A stretch of DNA of 36,537 bases, taken from assembly GCA_016292455.1 (NCBI GenBank), contig JAEDIL010000006.1:1-36537 (forward strand), given 5' to 3'. The first letter of the stretch is position 1, and every line of letters starts with the position of its first letter. Below, piece by piece: positions 22,898 to 31,607 of this stretch. A model generated the notes under the pieces. It saw only the letters and a program-made list of their open reading frames with translations. It made no database searches and was not told the origin of the DNA. The stretch is from Clostridiaceae bacterium. Lineage in GTDB: Bacteria; Bacillota; Clostridia; Oscillospirales; Acutalibacteraceae. The translations under genes and the position numbers were made by a program.

Positions 22898-23329
22898 TTA
22901 TTCGCCCCAGGTCATGTCAAAAAGTCTGAAAAAGTATTCAAAAATCAAGTTGATTCTGTCAAAGATTGACTGAACAAAATTCCAGAAAGTGAAAGTATCC
23001 TCAATAACATCTTCTGCGTAAACTGCGGTGTAAGTTACGTCCGCGGTTGCAATAGGAAGAGTTTTGGGGGCGTAAACAGTTGCTCCGTCGTCTGCCGACC
23101 AACCCTTGAAGATGTATTCAACTTCCTTGGTGTTTTCTCTTGACGGATTTTCAGGAGCGTCGACAACACCGTTTTCAACAATTTTTCTGGTTCCGAGAAC
23201 GGTTCCGTCGTAGTCAAGAAAAGTAATTGTGTAATAAGTTTCGGGAGTTTCTTCTTCGGCAAAGCAAACAATGCTGAACGCCGAGAAAAGCATAAGTACA
23301 GAAAGTAAAACTGCAATGATTTTCTTCAT
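22898..23329 (-). CDS. Small secreted protein with one Listeria-Bacteroides (Flg_new) repeat and aromatic tail
   Basis: The 143-aa protein has a signal peptide (1-24, ending VCFA). One beta-rich Listeria-Bacteroides repeat of the InlB/Flg_new type follows (about 31-108: YTITFLDYDGTVLG, FKGWSADDG, TYTAVY). It ends with an amphipathic aromatic helix (about 116-143: FWNFVQSIFDRINLIFEYFF) and DMTWGE. Such repeats usually occur in tandem in large surface proteins; a single one with a helix tail is unusual. The tail resembles the free-standing family B peptides. It has a perfect-consensus promoter, and GGAGG lies nine bases before the ATG. Confidence 0.8.
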   Translation of the reverse strand: MKKIIAVLLSVLMLFSAFSIVCFAEEETPETYYTITFLDYDGTVLGTRKIVENGVVDAPENPSRENTKEVEYIFKGWSADDGATVYAPKTLPIATADVTYTAVYAEDVIEDTFTFWNFVQSIFDRINLIFEYFFRLFDMTWGE

Positions 23330-23387
23330 AGTAGGTATCCTCCGTTTCATATGTTGCATTTGGTGACAATTACACCTGTACATTGGA

Positions 23388-23416
23388 ATTATAATGTATC
23401 CGTGAATATTTGTCAA
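23388..23416 (-). promoter_or_regulatory. Perfect-consensus sigma-A promoter for the Flg_new-repeat protein
   Basis: On the minus strand TTGACA (23411-23416), 17 bases, TATAAT (23388-23393). It implies high basal transcription. Confidence 0.9.
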
Positions 23417-23517
23417 TGAGATAGCAAAAAATTGTCACAATTTTATTTACAAATAATGAAATCTCGTCATTCAGCTTGTCGCCTGTTCCAACGGCGGACA
23501 AACTGAATGAATAAAGC

Positions 23518-25161
23518 TTATCTGACTCTTTCAACAAGCGAAGAGAAGGCTTCGGCAAGCGTTGAGCCGGCCTTGCGGGAAGAAGCGTTGATTTCCTCGT
23601 TCTCGGTGAACATTGAGCGAAAATCATTGTCGGCAAGAATATATCCTATCTGATCATTCGCAAGACCGAAGCAAAGCAGCTTCTGAACATTCGCGGTTTC
23701 GGCAAAGGACGGATAATTCCAGCTCTCGCCTTTCCACGTTTTGTCGCCGGAAATTACGCCGCCCCAGACAAGCTCGGGAGCAATTTCACCGGGAACAATA
23801 ACAACGCCGACCTTGTTTCCGAGCTCCATATAGCCGAGTTCTGTTACAAGAGTGTATTCTCCCGGCTTTGTTTTTGCAATGACGGAGCTGACAAGACCTT
23901 CCCTGACGGCGAGTTCAAGAATTTCGTTTGTTTCTTCAATATATACGTTTTCAACCGCAATATTGAGAACGGGATCAAGGGCAACATCGTTGTCAATCGC
24001 GCTGACTTTTTTTGCAAGCGCCGAGCCGGCCGCGGCAACTCTCTCAAATCTGTCATCGCCCTCATAGTCAACATTTTCGTAGTTCACAGTGAGCGCAAGC
24101 TCTGCGCCCTGAATATAAACGGCGTCGGCGCCGGTATTTTCTTTGACGCTCTTTCTGAAATAATAGGGATAATCCGCGCTGATTACGGTTCCGGAAATTC
24201 CGACGCCGGTGGCGTGGATTCCGGCTTCGCAGATCCAGATTTCGTTTTTGTCTTCATCGTAGGGATCAAAGCGGAATCTGTGAATTTCGGAGTCGAAAAC
24301 CTGCGGATCACGCTTGTCATAGACATATTCGGAAATATCCGCACTACCGTAATAAAGAGTACCCTTTTCCATGCTGCTGACAGCCTCGGTAACGGTCATG
24401 GCAACGGTATCATAGAGGTTCTCCATGAATTCCGCAGTCTTCCCGCCGGTATAGTCGCTGAGATCTCCGCCGATAATTGTAAGAAACGGGTTTATGAGAA
24501 GCGCAGGAACAAGCGGTGCGCCCATTCCGAGAATATCAATACACGAATGCTGATGAAGAACAGAAATATTGATAGAAATGATGTTATTTTCTTTTGCAAA
24601 AGCGGCAAGGCGGTTTCTGATTTTCAGCACGTCGCCGCTCGCAATACCGTAACCGTCAATAACGGCGTGAACAACGGTTCCGCTCGTTCCGTCAGAAAGA
24701 GCATAGGTGCATACCTGCTGATCATCGGCAATTTCCGTCGGCTGTCTGCCTTTTACCGGTTCAAGTGAGCCTGCCATGTTGACCTTTTTTCCGTTGAAGC
24801 GGTAAACACCGTCCTTAAATTCAAGGTCTTTGATGAGTGATGCGCTTGAATAGCCCGCACTCCACTCTGCGCCGGCGGCAACCTCAGACTCAAAATGATT
24901 CTCTCCGGGATAGAAATCTTCGCTCGGTTTAATATCAGACAGCTTCGGCCAGTTTTTTTCAATTCCCGGAATCACACGGTTGAAAACCGAAACAAGGAAG
25001 GATACAAGCTTGTCGGCCACCATGTAAAAATAGCTTTTCAGCTTATCGCCGGCGCTGCTGCCCGGGTCAACCTTGCTTGCAGCAAAAGCCGGAGTTGCGA
25101 GGCAGGAAAATGCCAGCAGCGAAGCAAGAAGCAACGCCAGAACTTTTTTCAGATTTTTCAT
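23518..25161 (-). CDS. Secreted neutral/alkaline ceramidase-like enzyme, copy 2
   Basis: The 547-aa paralog of the enzyme at 4435-6180 has a signal peptide (1-28, ending AFA) and then an amphipathic helix (about 40-66). The zinc-ligand motifs are again present: LHQHS (His203/His205), GIHATG (His316), PGE (Glu459) and NDQIGY (Tyr507). The segment that would hold the catalytic Ser reads YIQGAELAL (349-357), so no Ser is in place. Both copies share ANDxIGYI, the LxTELGY segment and a VR end. AAGGAG lies eight bases before the ATG. The promoter is at 25226-25254. Confidence 0.75.
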   Translation of the reverse strand: MKNLKKVLALLLASLLAFSCLATPAFAASKVDPGSSAGDKLKSYFYMVADKLVSFLVSVFNRVIPGIEKNWPKLSDIKPSEDFYPGENHFESEVAAGAEWSAGYSSASLIKDLEFKDGVYRFNGKKVNMAGSLEPVKGRQPTEIADDQQVCTYALSDGTSGTVVHAVIDGYGIASGDVLKIRNRLAAFAKENNIISINISVLHQHSCIDILGMGAPLVPALLINPFLTIIGGDLSDYTGGKTAEFMENLYDTVAMTVTEAVSSMEKGTLYYGSADISEYVYDKRDPQVFDSEIHRFRFDPYDEDKNEIWICEAGIHATGVGISGTVISADYPYYFRKSVKENTGADAVYIQGAELALTVNYENVDYEGDDRFERVAAAGSALAKKVSAIDNDVALDPVLNIAVENVYIEETNEILELAVREGLVSSVIAKTKPGEYTLVTELGYMELGNKVGVVIVPGEIAPELVWGGVISGDKTWKGESWNYPSFAETANVQKLLCFGLANDQIGYILADNDFRSMFTENEEINASSRKAGSTLAEAFSSLVERVR

Positions 25162-25225
25162 CGTTTATTCTCCTTTTGAAATGTATAACCGAAAAGAAAA
25201 ACGGTTTTCCGGTTTCAGCAGGTAG

Positions 25226-25254
25226 ATTCTATCACATTTGCTTTGCTAAAACAA
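25226..25254 (-). promoter_or_regulatory. Sigma-A promoter for ceramidase-like copy 2
   Basis: On the minus strand TTGTTT (25249-25254) is separated by 17 bases from TAGAAT (25226-25231). Confidence 0.6.
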
Positions 25255-25344
25255 GGGAAAAATGTGAACACAACCTGCTCTGACAGTGAAAAGAATTGTA
25301 AAAAAACTGTGTCCGACGGCGGCAAAATACGGCAAAAGCCACAA

Positions 25345-25373
25345 TTGAATAATGGTCAGGGTTATGGTATACT
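25345..25373 (+). promoter_or_regulatory. Sigma-A promoter for the ABC-F gene
   Basis: TTGAAT (25345-25350) is separated by 17 bases from TATACT (25368-25373), 34 bases upstream of the ATG. Its position supports the start at 25408 rather than an upstream ATG. Confidence 0.8.
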
Positions 25374-25407
25374 GAACAACATAATAATTTCTAAGGATGT
25401 GTACCCG

Positions 25408-27009
25408 ATGATAAGCACGAACAATGTTACGCTTCAATACGGTTCAAGAGAGCTTTTCAAAAGCGTTTCAATGAATTTTACGAAAGGCAACTGCTATGGT
25501 CTCATCGGCGCAAACGGCGCCGGAAAATCAACCTTTCTGAAAGTACTTTCGGGAGAAATTGAGCCGAACAAGGGCTACGTCAGCATAACTCCCGGCGAGC
25601 GCCTCTCGGTTCTCAGACAGGATCACTACGCATATGACGATTTTGACGTTATCCGTACCGTTCTCATGGGCAACGCAAAGCTCATTGAAATCATGGACGC
25701 AAAGGAAGAGCTTTACGCCAAGGAAGAATTCACCGAAGAGGACGGAATCAGAATCAGTGAGCTTGAAGAAGAATTTGCCGAAATGGACGGCTGGAGCGCG
25801 GAAAGCGACGCGGAAATTCTCCTCAATGCCCTCGGAATCCACAACGAATTTCACAACAAGCTCATGCGCGAGCTGACCGGCGACCAGAAGGTAAAGGTTC
25901 TCCTTGCTCAGGCGCTTTTCGGCAACCCTGACATTCTCCTCATGGACGAGCCGACGAACCACCTTGACGTTGCCGCAATCAACTGGCTTGAAGACTTTTT
26001 GCTGAACTTTGAAAACACCGTTATTGTTGTCAGCCACGACAGACACTTCCTCAACAAAGTCTGCACCCATATTGCCGACGTTGACTTCGGAAAAATTTCG
26101 CTCTATGTCGGCAACTATGATTTCTGGTATGAATATACACAGATGGCTCAGCGACAGATGCGTGAGCAGAACAAAAAGAACGAAGCCAAGGTCAAAGAGC
26201 TCCAGGAATTCATTGCGCGCTTTTCCGCCAACGCTTCAAAGTCAAAGCAGGCAACAAGCCGCAAAAAGCTGCTTGAATCAATCGTCATTGAGGACATGCC
26301 CATTTCTTCAAGGCGTTTTCCGTTCATCGAATTCAAGCCCGACCGCGAAATCGGCAACGATATGCTCACCGTTGAACACCTTTCAAAAACGGTTGACGGA
26401 AGAAAGGTTCTTGACGACGTCTCCTTTACACTCAGACCAAACGAAAAAGTTGCCTTTGTCGGAACAGACGGCGTTGCAAAAACAACCCTTTTCAAAATTC
26501 TTACCGGAGAGCTTGAACCTGATGAGGGCTCTTTCAAGTGGGGCGTTACTACCTCTCAGGCGTATTTTCCCTCTGACAACTCTGCGTTTTTTGACGGCGT
26601 TGAGGATTCGCTGATTGACTGGGTCAGAAGATATTCCGACCTTCAGTTTGAAAGCGATGTCCGCGGCTGGCTGGGAAGACTCATGTTCTCCGGCGAAGAG
26701 GCAACAAAAAAGGCAAAGGTGCTTTCCGGCGGCGAAAGAGTGCGCTGTATGCTTTGCAAAATGATGCTTTCCGGTGCAAACGTTCTCATTCTTGACGAGC
26801 CCACTAACCACCTTGACCTTGAATCCATTACCTCGCTTAACAACGCGCTGATCAAGTTCAAGGGCTCTCTCCTCTTCACCTCGCACGACCACCAGTTTGT
26901 TCAGTCCGTTGCGGACAGAATTATTGAGCTTCGTCCCGGCGGAATCTATGACAAAAAAGAGACCTATGACGAATATCTTGAAAACAACGAGCTGCTTATC
27001 ACGAAGTAA
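25408..27009 (+). CDS. ABC-F family ATPase (YkpA/YbiT type)
   Basis: The 533-aa soluble protein has two ABC domains and no membrane segments. The first has Walker A GANGAGKST (about 34-42) and LLMDEPTNHLD. A charged linker of about 80 residues (RQMREQNKKNEAKVKELQEF) follows. The second has GTDGVAKTT, LSGGERVRC and LILDEPTNHLD. ABC-F proteins act on the ribosome to rescue stalled translation or protect against antibiotics; this branch is generally a housekeeping factor and not a resistance protein. The AKTT variant of Walker A2 is normal for this subgroup. Start is chosen from the promoter and the AAGGA site; a longer upstream frame has no ribosome site. Confidence 0.92.
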   Translation: MISTNNVTLQYGSRELFKSVSMNFTKGNCYGLIGANGAGKSTFLKVLSGEIEPNKGYVSITPGERLSVLRQDHYAYDDFDVIRTVLMGNAKLIEIMDAKEELYAKEEFTEEDGIRISELEEEFAEMDGWSAESDAEILLNALGIHNEFHNKLMRELTGDQKVKVLLAQALFGNPDILLMDEPTNHLDVAAINWLEDFLLNFENTVIVVSHDRHFLNKVCTHIADVDFGKISLYVGNYDFWYEYTQMAQRQMREQNKKNEAKVKELQEFIARFSANASKSKQATSRKKLLESIVIEDMPISSRRFPFIEFKPDREIGNDMLTVEHLSKTVDGRKVLDDVSFTLRPNEKVAFVGTDGVAKTTLFKILTGELEPDEGSFKWGVTTSQAYFPSDNSAFFDGVEDSLIDWVRRYSDLQFESDVRGWLGRLMFSGEEATKKAKVLSGGERVRCMLCKMMLSGANVLILDEPTNHLDLESITSLNNALIKFKGSLLFTSHDHQFVQSVADRIIELRPGGIYDKKETYDEYLENNELLITK

Positions 27010-27081
27010 TACTGCCGCAGCATTGTTTGCAGCGTAAGAGACGCAAACGGCGCACAGACAAAAGAGCAAAACAAAAACTCA

Positions 27082-27138
27082 AAAGACTATATTTCGCAAC
27101 AAGCAACAAACCGAAGCTTTATGTGAAATATAGTCTTT
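27082..27138 (+). terminator. Terminator of the ABC-F gene
   Basis: AAAGACTATATTTC pairs perfectly with GAAATATAGTCTTT and is followed by G and nine T residues. The AAAG(A)CTATA arm is similar to those of two other hairpins in this window. Confidence 0.85.
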
Positions 27139-27265
27139 GTTTTTTTTTGAGATTGAATAAATATCTCTGCTCTTTTAAGCGTTTTTATCCACGCGCAGCA
27201 CCTTTTCTCAGCTTCAAGATAAAAAGAAAACGCTTTTCAATCCGAATGCTTCATTCCTTACTTTT

Positions 27266-28549
27266 TTACTGCGCGGAATCATCGTTCTGAGCTTCATCTT
27301 TTTCGCTTTCAACAGTTTTTCCGGCAGGAACTCTTTTAAAGCGCGCAAGAATCTTTTTTGCAAAGCCTTCGTCCTCATTTTTTCCGGCGGGCGAAACAGG
27401 TTTCCACAGATGAATTATTCCCTCATCGTTGAGAAGCTTTACCATGATTACGAGCATCGGGGAAACAAACATTCCGAGAACACCGAAAACTTTCAGCCCC
27501 AGGTAAAGAGCAATAATGGTAACAATCGGGGAAAGACCGAGCTGTTCGGCAACGAGCTTTGGCTCAATTATCTGACGGACAATGCTTATAACTACATAAA
27601 TTGCAATAAGTCCTATTCCGAAGCCGATGTCTCCGGTGATAAGGGAATATGCAGCCCAAGGAATAATAACAGTACCAGTTCCCAGAACGGGAAGAATGTC
27701 AACAACAGACGTAACCGCGGCGATTATCACAATATATGAGGACTGATAAAGCTTCAGAATTCTGAGAACATACAAGCCGACGAGAATCTCGATAAAAGTG
27801 ATGAACACAATCAGGAGATATGCTTTTGCCATTTTCACGAGAGATGAGGTCAGCAGAACCTTAGCTCTTGAAAGGTCGCTGCGTCTGTTTTCCGGGAACT
27901 GAGCTTTGATAAATCTTTTTATATCGTCAAATTCCGCAGTCATAAAGCAGCAGGCAATTATTGAAATCAACACAGCAACGAGAGCAGACGGCAGCAGCTT
28001 TGCGGTTGAAATTACGCCGCTTATAGGTCCTGTTATCCAAGAAAGGCTGAATTTTTCGCTGAGACCTTCACCGATCTGTTCTGTGAGCTTGCTGCTTTCG
28101 CCGGCAATATATTCACGCACATTCGTGAAGAAATCCGAAAGGCTTTCACCAAAAGACTTTTTAACAAATTCCGGTAAAGAATTTATCAGATTTGTCAGCC
28201 ACGCCTCAATATTGTCTACAACCTGATTTGCGTTTTGCAGCTTCGTCATAATGTACCGGACAAAATCGCGTATTTCCTCAAAAGCGCGGACGCCGATAAG
28301 CACAACCAGAGCCAGAATAATTACTATCGCAAGCATTACACAGATTCCGGACGCGGCGCCGTTTTTCAAAAATGTTTTTCTGACAAGAAAGTTCTTGGGC
28401 TTTTGAAGAAGAGCCGCAAAAACAAAGGCAATCACAAACGGCAGACACACACCCAGAGCATAACGTATGACCAAAAGACTTATCGCGATAATCATTGCAA
28501 AATAAAGGACATTGATTATTGCACTGCGTCGTTTTTCGGTTTCACTCAC
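27266..28549 (-). CDS. AI-2E family (YtvI/PerM-type) membrane transporter
   Basis: The 427-aa protein has about eight membrane segments in the AI-2E family layout: paired helices at the N-terminus, a long amphipathic loop (about 95-165), then clustered helices with VTSVVDILPVLGTGTVIIPW (about 287-306) and the IVRQIIEPKLVAEQLGLSP motif. Members export small molecules or ions; in spore formers related YtvI proteins are common. The tail is acidic and polar. The start is GTG behind GAGGG. It is transcribed divergently from the homoserine dehydrogenase gene. Confidence 0.88.
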   Translation of the reverse strand: MSETEKRRSAIINVLYFAMIIAISLLVIRYALGVCLPFVIAFVFAALLQKPKNFLVRKTFLKNGAASGICVMLAIVIILALVVLIGVRAFEEIRDFVRYIMTKLQNANQVVDNIEAWLTNLINSLPEFVKKSFGESLSDFFTNVREYIAGESSKLTEQIGEGLSEKFSLSWITGPISGVISTAKLLPSALVAVLISIIACCFMTAEFDDIKRFIKAQFPENRRSDLSRAKVLLTSSLVKMAKAYLLIVFITFIEILVGLYVLRILKLYQSSYIVIIAAVTSVVDILPVLGTGTVIIPWAAYSLITGDIGFGIGLIAIYVVISIVRQIIEPKLVAEQLGLSPIVTIIALYLGLKVFGVLGMFVSPMLVIMVKLLNDEGIIHLWKPVSPAGKNEDEGFAKKILARFKRVPAGKTVESEKDEAQNDDSAQ

Positions 28550-28615
28550 AGGGAAACACCCTCTCTATGTATAAATTTCGATTTTCGACTAAACGGTTTG
28601 TAAAATATATATATT

Positions 28616-28645
28616 ATATTACCCCAAAAACAGCTAAAAAATCAA
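28616..28645 (-). promoter_or_regulatory. Probable sigma-A promoter for the AI-2E gene
   Basis: On the minus strand TTGATT (28640-28645) is separated by 18 bases from TAATAT (28616-28621). Confidence 0.5.
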
Positions 28646-28748
28646 TGGATTTTACAAAATCTTTGAAAATTTGAAACAACGCTTTTCCTCATGGTCGAAA
28701 TATGATATTATGTATTCACTTTATTTTCTGACCGAAAGGGTGAATGCT

Positions 28749-29963
28749 TTGAAAATCGCCATTATGGGATACGGTGTTGTCGGCTCCGGTGTTGCCGCTC
28801 TGCTCAAAAAGAACTCCGGAATAATCAGGGAAAACACCGGCGCAGAGCTTGAGCTTAAAAGAATTCTGGACATCAGGAACTTTGAAAACGATGAGTTCTC
28901 ATGTCTGATGACAAAAGATTTTACCGACATTGAAAATGACGATGAAATTGATGTTGTTGTTGAAACAATGGGCGGACTCAACCCCGCATTTGACTTTGTT
29001 TCAAGGTGCCTGAAAAAGAAAAAGCACGTTGTTTCCTCAAACAAAGAGCTGGTTGCAGAAAAGGGCAGCGAGCTTCTTGCTCTTGCCGAAGAAGCCGGCG
29101 TCAATTTCCTTTTTGAGGCCAGTGTCGGCGGAGGTATTCCCATCATCCGTCCCCTTACCCGCTGCCTTGCCGGCAACCGCATCAGCGCCCTTGCCGGAAT
29201 ACTCAACGGAACAACAAACTTCATTATGACTAAAATGATAACGGAGAGGTCTGATTTCAGCGAAGCTCTCGCCCTCGCGCAGAAGCTCGGTTATGCCGAA
29301 AAAGATCCCACGGCAGACGTTGAGGGCATTGACGCTTGCCGCAAGATTTGTATTCTTGCTTCTCTTGCATTCGGCAGCCACATTTCGCCCTCATGCATCC
29401 ACACCGAAGGCATCACCAAAATCACACTCTCAGACGTTGAGCTTGCAGAACGCTTCGGCTATGTTATAAAACTCATTGCCCAGGCAAAAATGCTTGAAAA
29501 CTCAAAGGTTGCAATTATGGTTTCCCCGGCTCTTGTGAAAAAGAGCAGTATGCTTTCAATGGTCAATGATGTGTTCAACGCCTGCCTTGTCCGCGGCGAC
29601 CAGACCGGAGACGTTCTCCTTTACGGAAAAGGCGCCGGAAAGAGCGCTACCGCCTCGGCAGTTGTCGGCGACATTATCGACTGCTCTGACAACAGCGAAA
29701 AGCGCAAGGTCTTCGGCTGGAAAAAAGAAGCCTGCGGTCTTGTTGAAGATTACCTCAACGTTCCGGTCAGACTTTTTGTCCGCACCGGAAACAGCGAAAA
29801 AGAAAAAATTCTTTCTGCCTTTAAAAACGCAGAGATTATCGAAAACTCAGACAAAAACGAGCTTGCTTTCATCACGGACGAAGCGGCTGAGGGAAAACTG
29901 AGAGATTCTCTTTCCGCTTCCGGTCTTGAAGTTCTTTCGGTACTGCGTGTTACCGATTATTGA
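28749..29963 (+). CDS. hom: Homoserine dehydrogenase
   Basis: The 404-aa enzyme reduces aspartate semialdehyde to homoserine in the threonine/methionine pathway. The NAD(P)-binding loop GYGVVGSGV is at about residues 7-15. The family motif with the catalytic Lys region is in VSSNKELVAEKG, and GILNGTTNFIMTKM is the homoserine dehydrogenase signature. A short C-terminal ACT-like domain (about 337-404) suggests feedback control by threonine. Start is chosen as TTG at 28749 because AAAGGG lies seven bases upstream; an upstream ATG lacks a ribosome site. Aspartate kinase follows after 21 bases, forming a two-gene operon. Confidence 0.93.
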   Translation: MKIAIMGYGVVGSGVAALLKKNSGIIRENTGAELELKRILDIRNFENDEFSCLMTKDFTDIENDDEIDVVVETMGGLNPAFDFVSRCLKKKKHVVSSNKELVAEKGSELLALAEEAGVNFLFEASVGGGIPIIRPLTRCLAGNRISALAGILNGTTNFIMTKMITERSDFSEALALAQKLGYAEKDPTADVEGIDACRKICILASLAFGSHISPSCIHTEGITKITLSDVELAERFGYVIKLIAQAKMLENSKVAIMVSPALVKKSSMLSMVNDVFNACLVRGDQTGDVLLYGKGAGKSATASAVVGDIIDCSDNSEKRKVFGWKKEACGLVEDYLNVPVRLFVRTGNSEKEKILSAFKNAEIIENSDKNELAFITDEAAEGKLRDSLSASGLEVLSVLRVTDY

Positions 29964-29984
29964 TTTTTAAAAAAGGAGGCAAAT

Positions 29985-31187
29985 ATGGCACTGATAGTAC
30001 AAAAATTCGGCGGTTCCTCCGTTGCTGACGCCGAAAGAGTTATGAATGTTGCAAGAATAGTTACGGAAACCTATAAGCAGGGCAATGATGTTGCTGTTGT
30101 TGTTTCCGCCCAGGGCGACACAACCGACGACCTCATTGAAAAAGCAAAAGAAATCAACCCCGACGCTTCAAAAAGAGAAATGGATATGCTCCTGACCTCC
30201 GGCGAACAGATTTCAATTGCTCTGCTTGCAATGGCAATTGAAAAGCTCGGCTGCCCGGTTATTTCTCTCCTCGGCTGGCAAGCCGGTTTTCAGACAAACA
30301 GCGCTTACGGTTCGGCAAGAATTGAAAAAATCAAAACCGAGCGTATGCTCTCTGAGCTTGATAAAAAGAGAATAGTTATTGTTGCCGGCTTTCAGGGGCT
30401 GAACAAAGCCGACGACCTGACAACACTCGGCCGCGGCGGCTCGGACACCTCAGCAGTTGCGATTGCAGCCGCCCTCCACGCCGACCGCTGTCAGATTTTC
30501 ACAGATGTTACCGGCGTTTTCACCGCTGACCCGAGGAAGGTTAAAAACGCAAGAAAGCTGAGTGACATTACCTATGACGAGATGCTTGAGCTTGCCACTC
30601 TTGGCGCTCAGGTTCTCAACAACCGTTCAGTTGAAATGGCAAAAAAATACGGCGTTGAGCTTGAAGTTCTTTCAAGCCTTGAAAGAGAAAGCGGAACAAT
30701 AGTCAGGGAGGTTGCAAAAATGGAGAAAATGCTCATCAGAGGTGTAACAAAAGACACAAACGTTGCAAGAATTTCGGTTGTCGGAATGAAAGACGTTCCC
30801 GGCAATGCATTCAAAATGTTTTCTAAACTTGCCGCAAAAAAAATCAACATCGACGTTATTCTTCAATCCATCGGTCGTGACGGAACGAAGGACATTTCTT
30901 TCACTTGCAGCGAGGACAACTCAAAGCAGGCAGTTGCGCTGCTTGAAGAAATGTTTTCACAAGAGGGAGCCGTTGTCAATTGCAACAATTCAATTGCAAA
31001 GGTTTCAATAGTCGGCGCAGGAATGCAGACTCACTCCGGCGCTGCGGCAAAAATGTTCGGCGCTCTTTATGAAGCCGGAATCAACATCAACATGATTTCA
31101 ACGAGTGAAATTACCATCTCCGTTATCATTGACAGAGAGTATGCGGATCAGGCGGTTTCTGCCGTTCATAAGGCATTCTTTGATTAA
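29985..31187 (+). CDS. lysC: Aspartate kinase
   Basis: The 400-aa enzyme phosphorylates aspartate, the first step to lysine, threonine and methionine. Its N-terminal kinase domain starts with VQKFGGSSVADAERV and contains TLGRGGSDTSA (about 145-155) and the FTADPRKV loop. Two C-terminal ACT domains (about 260-400; VGMKDVPGNAFKMFSKLA and VGAGMQTHSGAAAKMFGALY) bind feedback amino acids, as in monofunctional lysine/threonine-sensitive kinases. AGGAGG lies seven bases before the ATG. No lysine riboswitch or T-box is visible upstream of the operon. Confidence 0.95.
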   Translation: MALIVQKFGGSSVADAERVMNVARIVTETYKQGNDVAVVVSAQGDTTDDLIEKAKEINPDASKREMDMLLTSGEQISIALLAMAIEKLGCPVISLLGWQAGFQTNSAYGSARIEKIKTERMLSELDKKRIVIVAGFQGLNKADDLTTLGRGGSDTSAVAIAAALHADRCQIFTDVTGVFTADPRKVKNARKLSDITYDEMLELATLGAQVLNNRSVEMAKKYGVELEVLSSLERESGTIVREVAKMEKMLIRGVTKDTNVARISVVGMKDVPGNAFKMFSKLAAKKINIDVILQSIGRDGTKDISFTCSEDNSKQAVALLEEMFSQEGAVVNCNNSIAKVSIVGAGMQTHSGAAAKMFGALYEAGININMISTSEITISVIIDREYADQAVSAVHKAFFD

Positions 31188-31314
31188 AAGACCGCCGGAA
31201 AAACAATTTTAACACGTAAGAAGAGGCTGTCGCATTTAGATGCAGAAACCGTTTTCTTCACCCTGAAGCTGTTGTCGGATTTCAAGCGCCTTTTGTGCAA
31301 TATGGCGGGGAGTA

Positions 31315-31368
31315 TGCAAGTAAGAAGTGCATCAAAGCGTATGCTGTGATTTATTCAGAGGTTCCTTA
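31315..31368 (+). repeat. Direct repeat copy 2
   Basis: 53 of 54 bases are identical to 1-54 and in the same orientation. The surrounding frame upstream (31214 onwards) is open to the same C-terminal peptide, so this copy shows more of the repeat than copy 1. Confidence 0.8.
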
Positions 31369-31482
31369 GCAATTATTAAAAGCTCCAAAATCTTTCCGGT
31401 TTGTATATGTAAACTGCCTAATAACTATGCGTGTTCTAACAAAAAGTTCTGAAAAAAGCAACCATGTTTATGAACACATAAA

Positions 31483-31540
31483 AAAGCTATAATCCGCTTT
31501 GCAGAGAGTGTTCCTCTCCGGATTCGCGGATTATAGCTTT
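31483..31540. terminator. Bidirectional terminator, long shared-arm hairpin
   Basis: A perfect 15-bp stem (AAAGCTATAATCCGC with GCGGATTATAGCTTT) encloses a smaller AGAG/CTCT stem. T-runs lie on both strands (TTTATTTTTTT on +, TTTTTTATG on -). It ends the sigma-factor operon on the minus strand and probably also lysC. Confidence 0.85.
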
Positions 31541-31607
31541 ATTTTTTTCTTACTCTGCTTTTCGTTCTGAGCCGTATACGGCGGCTTCTTGAAAAACAGT
31601 ATCAGCC

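Larger units (their letters stand above)
31188..31607. other. 420-base gene-free stretch after lysC
   Basis: It holds the full visible copy of the dispersed repeat unit, with a stop-to-stop + frame from 31214 to 31371 that has no start codon (about 49 codons, ending CIKAYAVIYSEVP). A strong hairpin (31483-31540) follows. I see no other gene. Confidence 0.6.

Noticed and set aside
26441..26500. Degenerate Walker A (GTDGVAKTT) in the second ABC domain as a sign of inactivation
   Set aside because: An AKTT form is usual in the YkpA-type ABC-F subgroup.
26383..27069. Long antisense open frame opposite the ABC-F gene
   Set aside because: It is a codon-bias shadow of a well-supported gene, with no ribosome site or family match; other long antisense frames in the window were left out for the same reason.
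28550..28748. Lysine riboswitch or T-box before the homoserine dehydrogenase-aspartate kinase operon
   Set aside because: The leader is too short and AT-rich, with no specifier or multi-stem structure visible.
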